Positions 1 to 12,230 of a DNA stretch of 64,000 bases are shown here, in pieces (position 1 is the first letter of the stretch; every line of letters starts with the position of its first letter). Made by a program: the position numbers and the translations under genes. Location of the stretch: positions 47,352,434-47,416,433 of the forward strand of contig ML681994.1 of NCBI GenBank assembly GCA_007922195.1, in the 5' to 3' direction. Under the pieces are notes generated by a model. That model was not told the DNA's origin. It did no database searches and was given only the letters and a program-made list of their open reading frames with translations. The DNA is from Podocnemis expansa (taxonomy: Eukaryota; Chordata; Testudines; Podocnemididae).

Positions 1-865
1 GCTACTACCACAGAATTTTACATGAGCACAAATGGATCTTTATGTGGTGTGACAATAAACTAACTTAGCCAACAGAGGGAACAGGTCTACTGAGCAAACA
101 TAATAGATATTCCTTCCTGAAGAGATTAGAGGCAAAAATGCATACAAATTAATACTCTTAGCTGCAAAATAGCAGGTTCAAATATGCTAAAAAGGCCATC
201 TTCCTTCTGTCACTTTTGGGTTGGAAGGCCTATGAAATAATCTGAGTTACAGGACTGTCATATTCCTCTTCCACTCTACCTTTATTGTCCAAAGGCCTTT
301 TATTACAATATCATTTGGGGGTAGGAGGTCATCTCGTGCTTGTTAAAGCACTATATGGACTTCTGGCGCTATATAAATAATGAACACTGATTGTAACATA
401 GCCCATAGTGTTTTAGTGTCATAATATACACTAAATTTGTTAGTCTTTAAGTGCCACGGGATGCCTTCTTTATAATATATACTGAATCTGAACAACTTTA
501 TTACTGTACTGTCTTGTACTTAAACTGAAAAATTAGGGAAGAGGTTTTGTTTTCATAAAATCTGCTCAATATACATACAGCACCTGTGATAGTCAAGGAG
601 CTATGTGTAAATAATGCCAAAAGGCAGTAGAAAGTTTAAAATGGTTGTTACTTATCTTCCATGCTGGTTTGCAAGGAAGAGCATCTTATTTAAACTCACA
701 ATCACTTTGATGCCTGCTTGTCTTCTATTCAATAAACAATAACTGTAAAAATGGAGGGGGGAGTGACTTACTATGAATCCTGATTTCTCTCTGCAGATCA
801 TGAATGAATCAAAAACTTCTGCCAGGATTGAAATACTGTCTGCCATAAAAAAAAATAAATTACAG
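1..865. other. Unassigned AT-rich sequence
   Basis: I see no gene here. A short stretch around 330-400 (ending in a ctatataaataatg-like motif) resembles the 3' tail of an old MIR/CORE-type SINE. The remainder is AT-rich sequence with short A-runs and no recognisable repeat ends. Confidence 0.5.
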
Positions 866-1416
866 TCATAGCACAACAAGCAAGGAGTCCTACAGCACTT
901 AAAGACTAACAAATTTATTTATTGTATGAGCTTTCAAGGGAGAAATCCCACTTTGACACATGCTTTGACGATGGGGAAAACATACAGAATGAGAGGAAAA
1001 TAAATACAGGGAAGTGTATGTCGCAGGATTGAGTCATACTGAAACAGTAGATCAAAGCAGCTGTTAGGATTCAAACACTGGGAAACAGCACAGAGGAAGG
1101 TGAAGTCAAATCATTTGTTGTAATGGGAGAAGAATTCATAGTCACGGTTTAATCGTTCATTCACATAATAGAAACTGCATATCAGTTCCAATTTTGCTGT
1201 TTGTCTTTGAAGTCTTGATGTCCTACTGACCTGTTTGAGCACAGTTGTTAACAATCAACCAACAGAGTAATTAGGAAGACTGAAGTGCTCAGCAACTGGT
1301 TTTTGAATGTTGTGATTTCTGATGCAAGTTTTGTGCCCATTTATTCTTTTGTGCAGAGACTGTCCTGTTTGTCCAATATATAAGGCAGGGGGGCATTTAT
1401 GGCACGATGGCATAAA

Positions 1417-1668
1417 TCACATTGGCAGATGAGCAGGTGAATGAGCCCTTGATGGAACTGCTGGCTTGATTTGGTCCGATGATGGTGTCTTTTGCGAAGA
1501 TAGGTGGGCAAAGTTGGCAGCGTGGTTTGTTGCAGGGATATGTGCCTGCTTTAATGTTTCTGTTGTTAGTTCTGTGGTTGCTGGTGAATATCTGTTTAAG
1601 GTTAGGGATTTGTCTGTAGGCAAGGAGAGGTCTGTCTCTGAAGGCTTGAGAAAGTGAGGGATCATCAT
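1417..1668 (-). pseudogene. PLE C-terminal coding remnant, antisense arm
   Basis: This 83-codon open stretch lies in the minus-oriented arm of the foldback PLE. It encodes the linker upstream of the GIY-YIG domain: a run like the ...LSLPTDKSLTLNRYSPATTE... region is a frame-shifted reading of the segment corresponding to residues ~205-280 of the 58610-59782 copy. It has no intact domain and should not be annotated as a gene. Confidence 0.6.
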
Positions 1669-2212
1669 TCAGAATAGGTTGTAGGTCCTTAATGATCTGT
1701 TGCAGAGGTCTGGCCTGGGGGTTGTATGTGTGGACCAGTGGCAGTCTGTTGTTTTCTTTCTTGGGATTCTCCTATAGTAATTGACTTCAGGATACCCTCC
1801 TGGCTCTGTCAATCCATTTTCTTACTCCCACATGGGATCGGCACAAAACCTACTGATCGGTATAGTTACTTACATCCCTTGAACTTTGACCCAAAACACA
1901 CCACACGATTCATTGTCTACAGCCAAACCGTAAGATATAACCACATTTGGCTCTGATCCCTCTGACAGAGAGACTTACCCTTCAGGATCTCTATCAAGCA
2001 TTCTTAAAACTACACTACCCACCTGCAGAAGTGAAGAAACAGATTGACAGAGCCAAGTGGGTACCCTGAAGTAACTACTACAGGAGAGGCCTAAGAAAGA
2101 AAACAATAGAATACCTCTAGTCATCACCTACCATCCCCAAACAAAACCTCTACAACACAGCATCAACAACCTCCAGCCTGTTCTGAAAGATGATACCTCA
2201 CTCTCTCAAGCC

Positions 2213-2440
2213 TTGGGAGACAGGCCTCTCCTCACCTACAGGGAGGTCCCTAACTTTAAACAGATACCAGCAGCTACAGACCTAACAACAGAAACATACC
2301 ACTGCAACAAACCACGCTGCCAACTTTGCCCACCTATCTTCGCAAAAGACACCATCATCGGACCAAATCAAGCCAGCAGTTCCATCAAGGGCTCATTCAC
2401 CTGCTCATCTGCCAATGTGATTTATGCCATCGTGCCATAA
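2213..2440 (+). pseudogene. PLE C-terminal coding remnant, sense arm
   Basis: This is the in-frame remnant of the PLE protein in the right arm. It corresponds to residues ~215-291 of the 58610-59782 copy: the GDRPLL-YR motif, the CxxxxCxxC cysteine cluster, then the IIGPNQA and SFTCSS-NV-YAI blocks. It stops at the lesion shared with the left arm, just before the LYIGQT motif. The DNA after the stop (2441-2720) is still recognisable as the GIY-YIG region through to the DYGFFSHY-like C-terminus. Confidence 0.8.
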
Positions 2441-3472
2441 ATGCCCCCCTGCCTTATATATTGGACAAACAGGACAGTCTCTGCACAAAAGAATAAATGG
2501 GCACAAAACTTGCATCAGAAATCACAACATTCAAAAACCAGTTGCTGAGCACTTCAGTCTTCCTAATTACTCTGTTGGCTGATTGTTAACAACTGTGCTC
2601 AAGCAAGTCAGTAGGACATCAAGACTTCAAAGACAAACAGCAAAATTGGAACTGACATGCAGTTTCAATTGTGTGAAAGCAGGATTAAATCATGACTATG
2701 GATTCTTCTCCCATTACAAGTGATTTGACTTCACCTTCCTCTATGTGCTGTTTCCTAGCGTTTGAATCTTAACTGCTTTGATTTGCTGTCACCATGTGAC
2801 CCAATCCCATGATTTACGCTTCCCTTCATTTATTTTCCTCCCATGCTGTAAGTTTCCACATCTTCAAAACGTGTGTTGAAATAGGATTTTCTCCTATGAA
2901 AGCTCATGCAATAAATATGTTTGTTAGTCTTTAAGTGCCACAGGACTCCTTGCTTCTTTTGCTAAACTAGACTAACACAGCTGCCCCTTTGGAATTTGGC
3001 CACATGCACATCATAGCACAGTTATCCTCAACTGCAATGGGACACTAACCAAGACAGTGCAATAAAGCTTGTTTGCTGGAGATAGCAACAGAACAAAAGC
3101 TTTTCAAGACATTTCATTGTTCAGTAGCCTTGCAATACCCTGCACAGAATTAAAATCTCAGAAAACACATTAGGGATGATTGTGTACTAGGCAGAAAAAG
3201 CAAGCTGGTCTTTACTTGCTACTGATGAATCATGCAAATGGTGTGATCAAGTGGACAACGCAGCTATGGTCTATATGTTGTGGAAGGTTGCCTTGAGAGG
3301 ACAACCACTGCATAAAAAAAGATCCGAACTGTGATACACATGTTAAGGCGTTAGTTAATCTCCTATACTTCAAGCCTCGGGCCCAGTTATTACTCCCATT
3401 GTACTAGGTGCTTTTCAGAAGGTATAACAACAAAACTCACAAAGGCTGAGAATTTTTCAGATACAGCTTATA

Positions 3473-3655
3473 TCCACACTGCAATAAGACACAGCTGCTG
3501 TCTTGTGTCAGCTGATTCAGGCTTGCAGGGCTATAAACATGATAGTGTAAATGTTGGGGCTCGAGCTGAGTGTCTACAGCATGATTTTTATAGCCCTGCA
3601 AGCCGGAATCAGCTGACAGGAGCCCAGCCAGGTGTGTTTTATTGCAATGCAGACG
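3473..3655. mobile_element. Short foldback (MITE-like) element
   Basis: A long imperfect inverted repeat is visible. The block tcagctgattcaggcttg followed by cagggctataaa (3510-3537) is mirrored by ttttatagccctgcaag continuing to cagctga (3586-3615). Pairing extends outward to gcaataagacac (3481-3492) and its counterpart near 3636-3646. Each stem is roughly 75-80 bases around a ~30-base loop. There is no coding capacity. It looks like an amniote non-autonomous DNA transposon remnant; the superfamily is not determined. Confidence 0.7.
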
Positions 3656-3660
3656 TAATC

Positions 3661-6218
3661 TAAATCAGCTGGATTTGGGAAGGGGCAGACAGAAGGTGAG
3701 AAGGGTTAAACTAAATGCCAATAACTTGATCAATATTATATTGTAAATAGAGTTTATGATTTCCATTGAAATCAGTGGAACTATGCTAATTTACACCAGC
3801 TAAGGATTTGGCTCTAAAAGCTCAGGGCTGATTTTTGTTTTTGCATCTGACTTGCGAATTTTTGAAACGTTAAATTTTACATTAGCAGTTTCAAGAATAT
3901 TTTGTGGCAATGTCTGCTTACCAACGAGGATTAGCTGCTCCCTAGCAGCGTGTGAATAATTCAAATTGTATGCATTGCTTTGGTAATTATTTTAAGTGAC
4001 TTCTAATCAGGATTTAAAGGACCATGTCTCTGCTCTCATTTCTAATTACAAATTGACGCTTGAAGGACTTTAGCTTGACTCAAGTGCCCCTGATATATGC
4101 TGCTCACGGCTAATGCATGCTGGCCCACTGACTATTTCCAGGTGGTATGAACCCCTCTGGTTAAGGAGAAATAGTTTTCAACTACATACTACTGTAATGC
4201 TGATCTGATCCTCTTAACATAAAAAATAATGTAATGTGATCATTCTGTGATGGAGTTAAAGCCTGAAATCATAGGTGAAATGTAGGTATCAGAGGCTGTG
4301 TTTTATTAATTGGGGAACATCTCTATAGTCTGATTTCCAGAATGGGTCAGATGGAAGAATTAGTGTTTCAACTGAATCTCTCTAGGAGCTGTGTTTTGGC
4401 TCTTTAGAAACAGTGTGATTTTAAAATAGCATAACATCTGGGAAGAAAGTAATAGAAGAGTAGCTGACAGAGGTTAGGCATGGATAGAAAATAGATGCTT
4501 TAATAATGTTTGACATTTTCCTCTATTCCAGGGCCAGTCTATCTGCTGAGTTTTAGCCCCCAGATGTGTGCAGTCCATAGGCTGACAGCAAACTAGCATA
4601 AACTTGCCTGAGGAGCAGACTGTAGAACTGTCATTGCTTTAATGCCCCTATATCTCTCAACTCAACATGCTGCAACTCAGTCCTCCTCTTATTCACCGCC
4701 ATTCCTCCTCCACCAAAGGCACCTTCCTCTCTGGAGCTAAACAAAGCCAATACCTAGGCAAGCAGACATACACTGAGTGTCAAAACAACAACAACAACAA
4801 AAAAACACCCCACAAATATTTTTGCCAAGATACCACTTACATATATTAGCTCAATAACATGAGGTAAAATCCTAGTGAAGTCAAGGCAGTTTGTAGTAAT
4901 TATATGAGTTAGGGGGTCAACGTAAACCCTACCAAGTTCAGAGGTCAAAGTAATACGCTTCCCCATATTGTCTAACTAGACCTGTGAACAGTCGGATATA
5001 AACCACAGACTGCCTTTTCTTCACTAGAATTTTATGTAACTTATGTGATTAAACACGTACATGTGCTGATTGTGGGATGGAATAATTTGAATTTTTTGTA
5101 GGAGAACTTCAGTGTGCCCCAAGCTGTTAGATACAAATTCAGATTTGGATACCAGGAATCGTGCCCAGGAGCAAGAAGACGATAGGAACGTTGAGCAGGG
5201 TTCAAGAGGGGTGACTAGGCAATAATTGTCCTCAATATCTGAATTCCAAATTACTTGCAACAAAACAAACATTTTCTGTATTGTAAGACAAGACTGTTCA
5301 TCTGACCACTTTGTCCAAAACAGTAACAGTTTCTGGAAGCTAGCGAATAATACTGGAGCTTGTTGCTCTAACCTTCACACTGCGCCCCGTACCCCCCTCC
5401 CAGGTAAAGAAACTTCATCACAGCCCTCTGTGTTTTCTCATTATGCATACAGTAACCCTGAAATATTCCTCCACATATCTGAATATTACAGTAGCTAAGA
5501 ACTATTCAATTTCAATTTTGTACTTAAGTAGGCCTAATTTTGTATGGAAATCTCTCAGTGAAGTGTCAAAGGGGTCCTATTTTTATCGGGATATCACGTT
5601 GAGAAATATAATAATGTACTTTAAATATGCTTTTAAACTCATACCTTTCCTGCGCTTATTAGTAACTGATGATTAATCAAGGAACAATTGTAGGTAATCT
5701 TTAATCAATTGATCTGACTCAGTTCAGTTATGAAAACTGTAATAACCTATTTTTTTCCCAATTAGATAAACAAACTGTTTTGGAATACGGAAATACACAA
5801 GGCCAAACTCATTTCAAGAGACCACTAAGCTCAGTGGAGTTTCAGCAGGGAAGGATTTCACTTTTTGTAGAAACACTTAGGTTATTTGGTGAATAAATAT
5901 AAAAAAAGTTATTAAAAAGGTAATCCTTTGAAATACACTGGAACAACTCTTCCTGTCCATAGAAACAACTCTACATTCCTCATACATTCACAAATTTTAT
6001 CTTAGAAGATTAGTAATATAGTTTCTGCTAAAAGTGAAATACCAGATGAGACTCTGGGACTAATTTACCCCTGAGCAATTCAGCAGATGGTGTTTTAGCC
6101 TCTGACTATAAAACAAAGACCTTTACTATGTTTACCACTGGGGTCATCATGAAGTACCACACATGATTGTAGATTAGAAGTTGAAGCGCTTCTCTTTCTC
6201 CAAAAGAAGCAATATTAT
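3661..6218. other. Unassigned sequence, no gene seen
   Basis: No convincing gene. At 3755-3835 is a short remnant (tttccattgaaatcagtgg ... ttacaccagc) typical of an old foldback element common in reptile genomes. An (aac)n run sits at 4786-4806. The short open frames between 4667 and 5676 have no recognisable domains and look random. Confidence 0.5.
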
Positions 6219-6845
6219 GGGCTAGAATTCACTAAGGGATGTGGACACAGTGGACACAGCCTCACAAAACTTACTTTTAGGCACATAAGGGGTTCACAAA
6301 GACATTCTTTCTCTCTCTGTCTCAAGAACTGAATTTATACATAGTGGACAGATTCAACAGAGAAGATTGAGGAAGCCCCTGATCAGACTCTTTTGTGGCA
6401 CAGAGGCTAAGGCACTCTCCTGAGAAGTGGCAGATCCCTATTCAAACCCATCGTACACCCAGGAAAAGTAGAGGGGAGTGAACCTGAGATCTCCAATATC
6501 TTAATGGAGAACCTCAACCAATGTGCTAAGAGTTATAAAGGACCCCCCCCAGCCAATATTGGGTGAGCACACCTACTGTTTCAGGTCCCACAGGCAAGTT
6601 AAGTGAAGGAGAGCCAAGTTTCTACCAGTTCAAGGATGCTTGAGGGTTTTATATTTCTGTATGCCTACAGTGAGGCAGCAGTGTACATGGCTGGAGGCAG
6701 AAAAATAAGCACCTGGGAAACTTTTGCCACAGAAAAGTTAGGTGCCTACATGGTGTTAGGCAGCAACTGGGGAGGGGTTTTGTGAACTTTAACAGCACCT
6801 ACATCTAGGACTTAGGTGCCTAAGTATCTTTTGGAGTCTAGCCCC
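6219..6845. mobile_element. Foldback element with two convergent tRNA-like cores
   Basis: The ends form imperfect inverted repeats: gggctagaattc at 6219-6230 against the reverse complement of the gagtctagcccc end at 6834-6845. Inside are two tRNA-like promoters facing each other. On the plus strand an A-box-like tggcacagagg is at 6396-6406 and a B-box-like attcaaacc at 6440-6448. On the minus strand tagcacattgg (6518-6528) and ggttcactcc (6475-6484) match A and B boxes. The distal parts contain ttaggtgcctaa-type palindromic motifs (6740, 6822). It is non-coding. It resembles a turtle foldback repeat with a tRNA-like centre; whether it is a SINE dimer inside a DNA element or one palindromic family is unclear. 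Confidence 0.65.
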
Positions 6846-8946
6846 AGGAATCAGGACTCAAAGGGTTTTATTTTTTGCTCCCTACCACTGACTCCCTACT
6901 TAGATAAAGTACAACTACTCTGTGCCTCCTTTAGACATTTCTAAACATCCATCCGATCACCAACATAATAACTGATGTTGGGGAAGCTTGCTGAGATCTT
7001 AGCTTGAATTTTTTTTGCAAAAGATCTGTGAGAAAGTGCAAAATATTTAAATAAGAATTCAAGAAGTAAGATTTAGCCATCTCTTGGTGTCCTCACAGCC
7101 CACACACTGTAACTTGATTTGTTACAGAGTTTATGGTGCACACTTGGATTTTCCTACTATTCCACATAACTATCCTATGGCACACAGAGGCGCGCGCGCA
7201 CACCCACACACACACACACCCAGAGATTTAATTCAATGGAAATGCCAGCCTTGCATTACAATATATAGAGACCACCACTTAATTGTTACAGTCAAAACTC
7301 ATTCTTCCCTATACTACATAGGTTAGAAATTTTCTCTGAAGTGTCACAGAACAAACAAAAAAACCCCAAAAGTTTCCTCTGCCTCTATGTTGGGTTTTCA
7401 GACATTTAGTCTCAGCCTCCTTATTTAAAATTTAAAAAAAATAGAACAAATTTGGGCAAATGTGAAGAAACAAAAACTTATAAAGCCTACAAGACTCTCT
7501 CAATCTTCCAGGAGTGCCAAAGCCTAATGTCCAAGGGCTCTCACTATGTTAAAATTACAGCCACCTAAATTAGCTTCAGGATAGAAAAGAATCTCATGAA
7601 AGTTAACATTTCTATACACCTACTAGTTTGGGAACCTCAGTGTAACTTCAGCTGAGACAGTTTTTATACAGGTCCTGAACATTTCCTCAGAGGCTGCGTA
7701 TGCAAAGACAGTGGGAGAACAGAGCATAGAGAGACAACCGCTCAGCAGCATGATTCCCCCCACCTTTATGAATCTCATAGATGTTGTTCACTCTCTCTCG
7801 TGTGAAAATTGGTGTCATATGGATAATTTCACATAAACATCCCCGGAGAGAAGAGAACCCTGCAGCCTCTAAAACAGAGGTGACAAAAGGTAAATTTTCT
7901 GTGACCTTATTGCCACTTCTAAATGTTGACATTTTAACTAAGTCAGCCTTGACAGACAACAAAATCCTTTGTGTAGATGAACAGCCACTTTAGTGAAGTT
8001 CATGGCTGCTGCTACATGCAGCAATCCAGCCCAGATTAACCAATATTCATTGAGTGCACTTGCACAATTCCCATCCCCCTCAGGCTCACTTGGAAGGTCA
8101 TAACAAGGGGTGAGGGGGTGGCCAGGCCAAATATGAGTGAGTGGTGTAACCCAGCTCACAAGTGGGAACACCTGAGAAGCCTGGTCCAGCTCCAAGGGAA
8201 AGGAGTAATTGTTGTGGGGTGAATGAAGGGCAAGATCACTCTTCAACTCCCCCTCCCCATCACCTCCAGAGTCTCCCCTCTGCACTGGTCCAGGATGACC
8301 GTTGTGGTGCTGGAAGAGATGGCACAGCTGCAAGTGGTCACTACCCCTGCTGACAAAATGAGAAAGTGATGGCAGCAATGGCAGAGCAAAAGGATGCTGG
8401 CCTATTATTTGGGGACCACTCCATGAATTTACACTACTGTACAGTAGGGTGCACTCATTAAATCAGGGGCTACAGACACCAGAACAGAGACAGTTACACT
8501 GATAACAGAGTGTCCGTCCCAGTGACGTTTATTCCAGTTCAGTGAAGCAAAATAAGCTGTATTGTTACAGAACTCCTTGTCCTAGTATAAGGGCATCTGC
8601 AGTAGGACTTTCACCAACACAACCTGGGTCTATCTTAAAAAAAAAAACCAAAAAAACAGCACACACACACACACCCTTTTATAGCCATAGTTATAACAGT
8701 ATATCATTTTAAGTGTAGGACAGCTCTGCAAGGAGCATGAACATAGTTGTTCCTCCCACAGAGATCAGGTCTATTCTTCAGACCTATATATATATGCATA
8801 GAACCATGTAACTCAGAGGCGTGAAAAAAATCCCTGAGTAGTGTAGTTATATCAACTTAACACCCCCACTTCCTCTCATCTTGTATAAGTGGCACTATGT
8901 CGATACCAACCATCTCTCAGACAGTTAGATTAACTAAATTACTGTG
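6846..8946. other. Unassigned sequence, no gene seen
   Basis: No gene is supported. It contains a (CG)/(CA) microsatellite at 7190-7220, a short (CA)n at 8655-8675 and a short (TA)n at 8783-8794. The minus-strand frame at 7938-8378 (146 codons) overlaps moderately GC-rich sequence but shows no domain, and it is crossed by the equally open 8162-8353 plus frame, so I regard it as chance. Confidence 0.5.
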
Positions 8947-9190
8947 TTCCAAAGGGGTAGCTGTGTTTGCCCAGTTCAGCAAAATGAACAAGGAATTTTG
9001 CAGCACTTTTAAAGACTAAGAAATTTGTTTATCACATGACCTTTCGTGAGAAAGATCCCACTTCACCCTCCTTCCAACTTCGTCAGACTCTTGAAAATGG
9101 AAAAAACTGTAGGATTTTTCTCCCACGAAAGCTCATGCAATAACTAAGTTTGTTAGTCTTTGCAAGTGCCACAAGACTCTTTCTTTGTTA
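8947..9190. mobile_element. PLE end-derived foldback (no coding region)
   Basis: The left arm begins ttccaaaggggtagctgtg (8947) and runs through the aaagactaagaaatttg motif to about 9064. The right arm (9109-9183) is the reverse complement: tctcccacgaaagctcatgc followed by ttgttagtctttgcaagtgcc. These are the terminal sequences of the same PLE family as 881-2992, here joined with almost nothing between them. The left tip is present and the right tip is missing. I found no clear target duplication. Confidence 0.8.
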
Positions 9191-10490
9191 TGCTAATGGA
9201 TGAAGCTCTCCCATTGGCATAGTAGCATCTTGTGTCCTTGAAGACAAGCTCTGAGTTGTATTTCCATCACAGCTGCTAGGCAAATAGGACAAAGTGGGAA
9301 AGGAAGTGAGTTGTGTTTTTGTAACAATGCTCCAAAACTTTCAGACAGTCAATTTATTCATTACAGTAGGCTCCAAACTTTGGAGAAACCACGGAAGTCT
9401 GTTGCCAAAACCTGGGAAAATCTCTTCTTGTTTTGATTATTGAAAAACAAATTGGGCAATACTTTTCTCCCATATTTACTCATGTACAGACACACATTTA
9501 CAGGGGATGGGGACTTTTAATTTCTAAAAAATATTGTAGTTTTCTACTGTTGATGTTGCTTGAAAGTACAAGAAACAGCTCTTTTCATAAAAATGTAAAG
9601 CTTCCTGAGCTTGGTCCTGCTCTGAATTAACTTAATAGGAAAACCTGCAACTTATTTTTTTAGCAACAAAACATTAAGGCCAAGAGTCAATTACATTCCT
9701 TCTAATTCAGTGTGGTGTTTGTAGCATTGAGTTTTTTCCCTTTTGGATGAGCTTTTCTAGCTGCTCTTACTCAGAGAAAAATTTCACTTTAGCAGCAAGA
9801 TCAACCTCAGTGAGGTCATGCCATAAACTAACTTCCCTGAGTTGAGAAACTGAAAGATGAATTTAAGCCACTTGAGGTTATTTTATTCTGTTTCTTCTAT
9901 CTACCCAAGACAGACCCGAGCTCATAAGGGCATTTTAACTCAATTTTGCTTCTATACAAGGAACTTCATGTTCACATCCAGGTTGCATCCTTTTGTGAAA
10001 GGAGTCCGCACCTTTAAAATAGCTTGATATGTGCATAGTGTAAAATTGTAAGAACTCTATACTCTTTTACAATGTATTTCCAATGCTTGTTACCAGAGCT
10101 GTAGTCAGAAATTATGTAACTTAGAACAAGAGGCAAAACCATTCCAGTTTTTGCACATATTTGATCAGGCACACCCCTATTTTAGTTCCCCATAAAAACA
10201 AAAAACTAACCCACTTTTAAACATTATGAAAGAATTCTATATAGACTGTATTTTGTGTTAGAACACATTATCTTTCCCAGCTGATGCTATAGTCAAGGGA
10301 TTCCTTTGGTGGCATTCCAGCCCTCAAGAAAATGGTGGAAAATTTAATTGCTAAAAACTCTCAGGTTGCGCTTTTCTCCATTCTTGCCCCAAATTACTCA
10401 AATAAAATAAAGTAAAAATCACTTTCTTCAGTCTCCAGCATCAGTCATTTCTTTATTTCACATGTCCAGACTCTGTTTCCCTTCTCTCAG
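9191..10490. other. Unassigned AT-rich sequence
   Basis: No gene, RNA gene or recognisable transposon end was seen. The only open frame (9433-9630) has no domain character. Confidence 0.5.
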
Positions 10491-10496
10491 GGTACA

Positions 10497-10770
10497 TCTA
10501 CAGTCACACCTTAATTTGTGGTGTAGAATGGGTACACTTACTTGCAGAAGCACAAACTATAATCTAATTGGTGCAGGTCACACTACCAGGGAATATATGG
10601 CAGCACGGATTTCAGCCTGGGCTAACAAGGGTCCCTGGCAGGTATGTACTGAGGAGGCTAACCCACAGTAAACTCCATCCTTACACAGGCTACCATCACA
10701 GATTAACTTGCGGCTTATACCCCAATTGGAATTTATCCTTGCACAACTGTCAGTGTAGCTACAGTAATTC
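10497..10770. mobile_element. Possible hAT-like MITE
   Basis: The left end cagggtacatctacagt and the right portion cagtgtagctacagt are imperfect inverted counterparts, in the style of short reptile elements whose ends read gggtacgtctaca. The short open frames on both strands inside it (10462-10820) are products of this repeat. The terminal match is weak and the target duplication is unresolved. Confidence 0.35.
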
Positions 10771-10959
10771 AACCACTTATTGCTTTGCCTGACTAGACTA
10801 CAATTTACATTTGTTCTCACTTACCTATGCTGACGTCAATCATAGCACAGAACTGGAAGACATTTCAGAAGGTCATCTCCATCCTCCTGTTCCAAGTAAG
10901 ACCAACCCAATTAAATTATCTCAACTACGGCTTTGTTAAACTGGACCTGAGCACTTCAC

Positions 10960-11700
10960 AATGCCCCCAGTGAAAAAGTTTTTTCTTGATATCCAACCTA
11001 GGACTCCACTGCAACGTAAAACCATTACTCCTTGTTCTGTCATCTGCTACCACTGAGAACAATATAGCTCCATCCTTCTTGGAACCACTTTTTAGGTAAC
11101 TGAGGCCCTTTACCACCCCCCCTCACTCTTTTCTTCTGCAGACTAAACAAATGTAGTGCCCTCAACCTCTCCTAATAAGTCATATACTCCTGTCCCCTAA
11201 GCAGTTTTATTGCCCACCGGTGGACTCTTTCCAACATGTGCACATCCTTTGTGTAGTTGGAGGTCTAAGACTGGACACAATACTCCAAATGCAGCCTTAT
11301 GAGGGCTGAATAGAGGGGAGTAATCACTTCCCGTAATCTGATTGCACTGCTTCTACTAATACAGTCCAATATGCCTATAGCATTCTCAGCAATAAGGGGA
11401 CAGTGTTAGCCAATATCCAGTTTCTTATTCACTGTACTCCCCAGGTCTTTACCTGCCAAACTGCTAGGCCATCCCTAGTCTGTAGCAGTGGATGAGATTC
11501 TTCCACCTTTAGTGCAGGACTTCGCACTACTCTTTCTTGAACCTCATCAGATTTCTTTTGATCCACTCCTCCAATTTGTCTAGATCCCACTATGTCATAT
11601 CTCAGCCCACCAATGTATCTTCACTCCCTTCAGCTTAGCATCATGTGCAGACTTGCTGAGCGTGCAATCCACTCCATAACAGGGGATTAACCCTGATTAC
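10960..11700 (-). mobile_element. CR1 LINE fragment, antisense
   Basis: The plus strand reads as the reverse complement of a CR1 3' coding region. Characteristic blocks include cctctcctaataagtcatat (11166), the ggactctttccaac block (11221), actggacacaatactccaaa (11271), gcaggacttcgcactact (11514) and aacctcatcagatttctttt (11541). The element therefore runs right to left. It is 5' truncated near 11700, carries many substitutions and small indels and has no intact reverse transcriptase frame. Confidence 0.9.
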
Positions 11701-12136
11701 AATCAAAACCTCATCTTTCTTAATATCTCTCAGACTCGCCTCTTCTTTCCTGACTCTGGATTTGGATTAGGAACCCAAAGCAGTGGCAATCTCCTCCCCT
11801 AATTGCTTCTGCAGAAGGGCAACTTCCTCCCTTCACCTCTGCCAGCGTGGAAGATGTGAGATACACATTTGTACACGACAGCAGCTTCAGCACTCCCTTC
11901 TGCCATTCATGAGATTGCTATCAGCAGTACAAATCAACTTCCTCACACTAATTTCCACCTCCAGACCTCCTGCTAAAACCTGGACAGGCCTATAATCCCA
12001 GCTGATTTCCACTGACACATCCTGCAGTAACTCAGTTACAGGGAAGAGCATGATTTGAGACTTAGTTTTTCTAGACATTATATTCAAATTGTTTTAAAAA
12101 TAGCTCCACAGAGTGGTGCAGTTGCACACCTGCAAG

Positions 12137-12230
12137 GTCAAATCCTGCCCATCCTATTTCTTATGATAAGTCACAATGAAGTCAGTGGAATGATTTACAT
12201 TCAGAATGAATAAGAAGAGCAAGATTTGAC
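12137..12230. mobile_element. Short foldback element
   Basis: gtcaaatcctgcccatc at 12137 is mirrored by gagcaagatttgac ending at 12230. The centre contains the gaagtcagtggaat motif common to old amniote foldback elements. Non-coding. Confidence 0.6.

Larger units (their letters stand above)
881..2992. mobile_element. Penelope-like element folded into a 2.1 kb inverted repeat
   Basis: Two copies of the 3' half of one Penelope-like element lie head to head. The left arm (about 881-1836) is in minus orientation and the right arm (about 1840-2992) in plus orientation. Both contain the C-terminal part of the element's protein (cysteine-rich segment, GIY-YIG region) followed by the 3' untranslated end with the ctcatgcaataaa motif. 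The right arm starts further upstream in the element (at residues like those near 92 of the 58610 frame), so about 190 bases form an unpaired loop. By eye the arms are near-identical. Both carry the same private lesion just before the YIG motif: a 2-base loss plus a change giving gtgccataaatgcc with an in-frame stop. The left end lacks the ~40-base tip present at the right end. A possible duplication, tcatagcaca, is at 866-875 and 3011-3020, but the second copy lies ~18 bases beyond the canonical tip. The element is non-coding and dead. Confidence 0.85.

Noticed and set aside
866..3020. Firm target duplication tcatagcaca for the 881-2992 PLE
   Set aside because: The right copy is ~18 bases beyond the canonical tip and the motif is only 10 bases, so I list it as possible, not established.
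7938..8378. 146-codon minus-strand open frame
   Set aside because: No domain, no signal, an overlapping open frame on the other strand, and moderately GC-rich sequence; it looks like chance.
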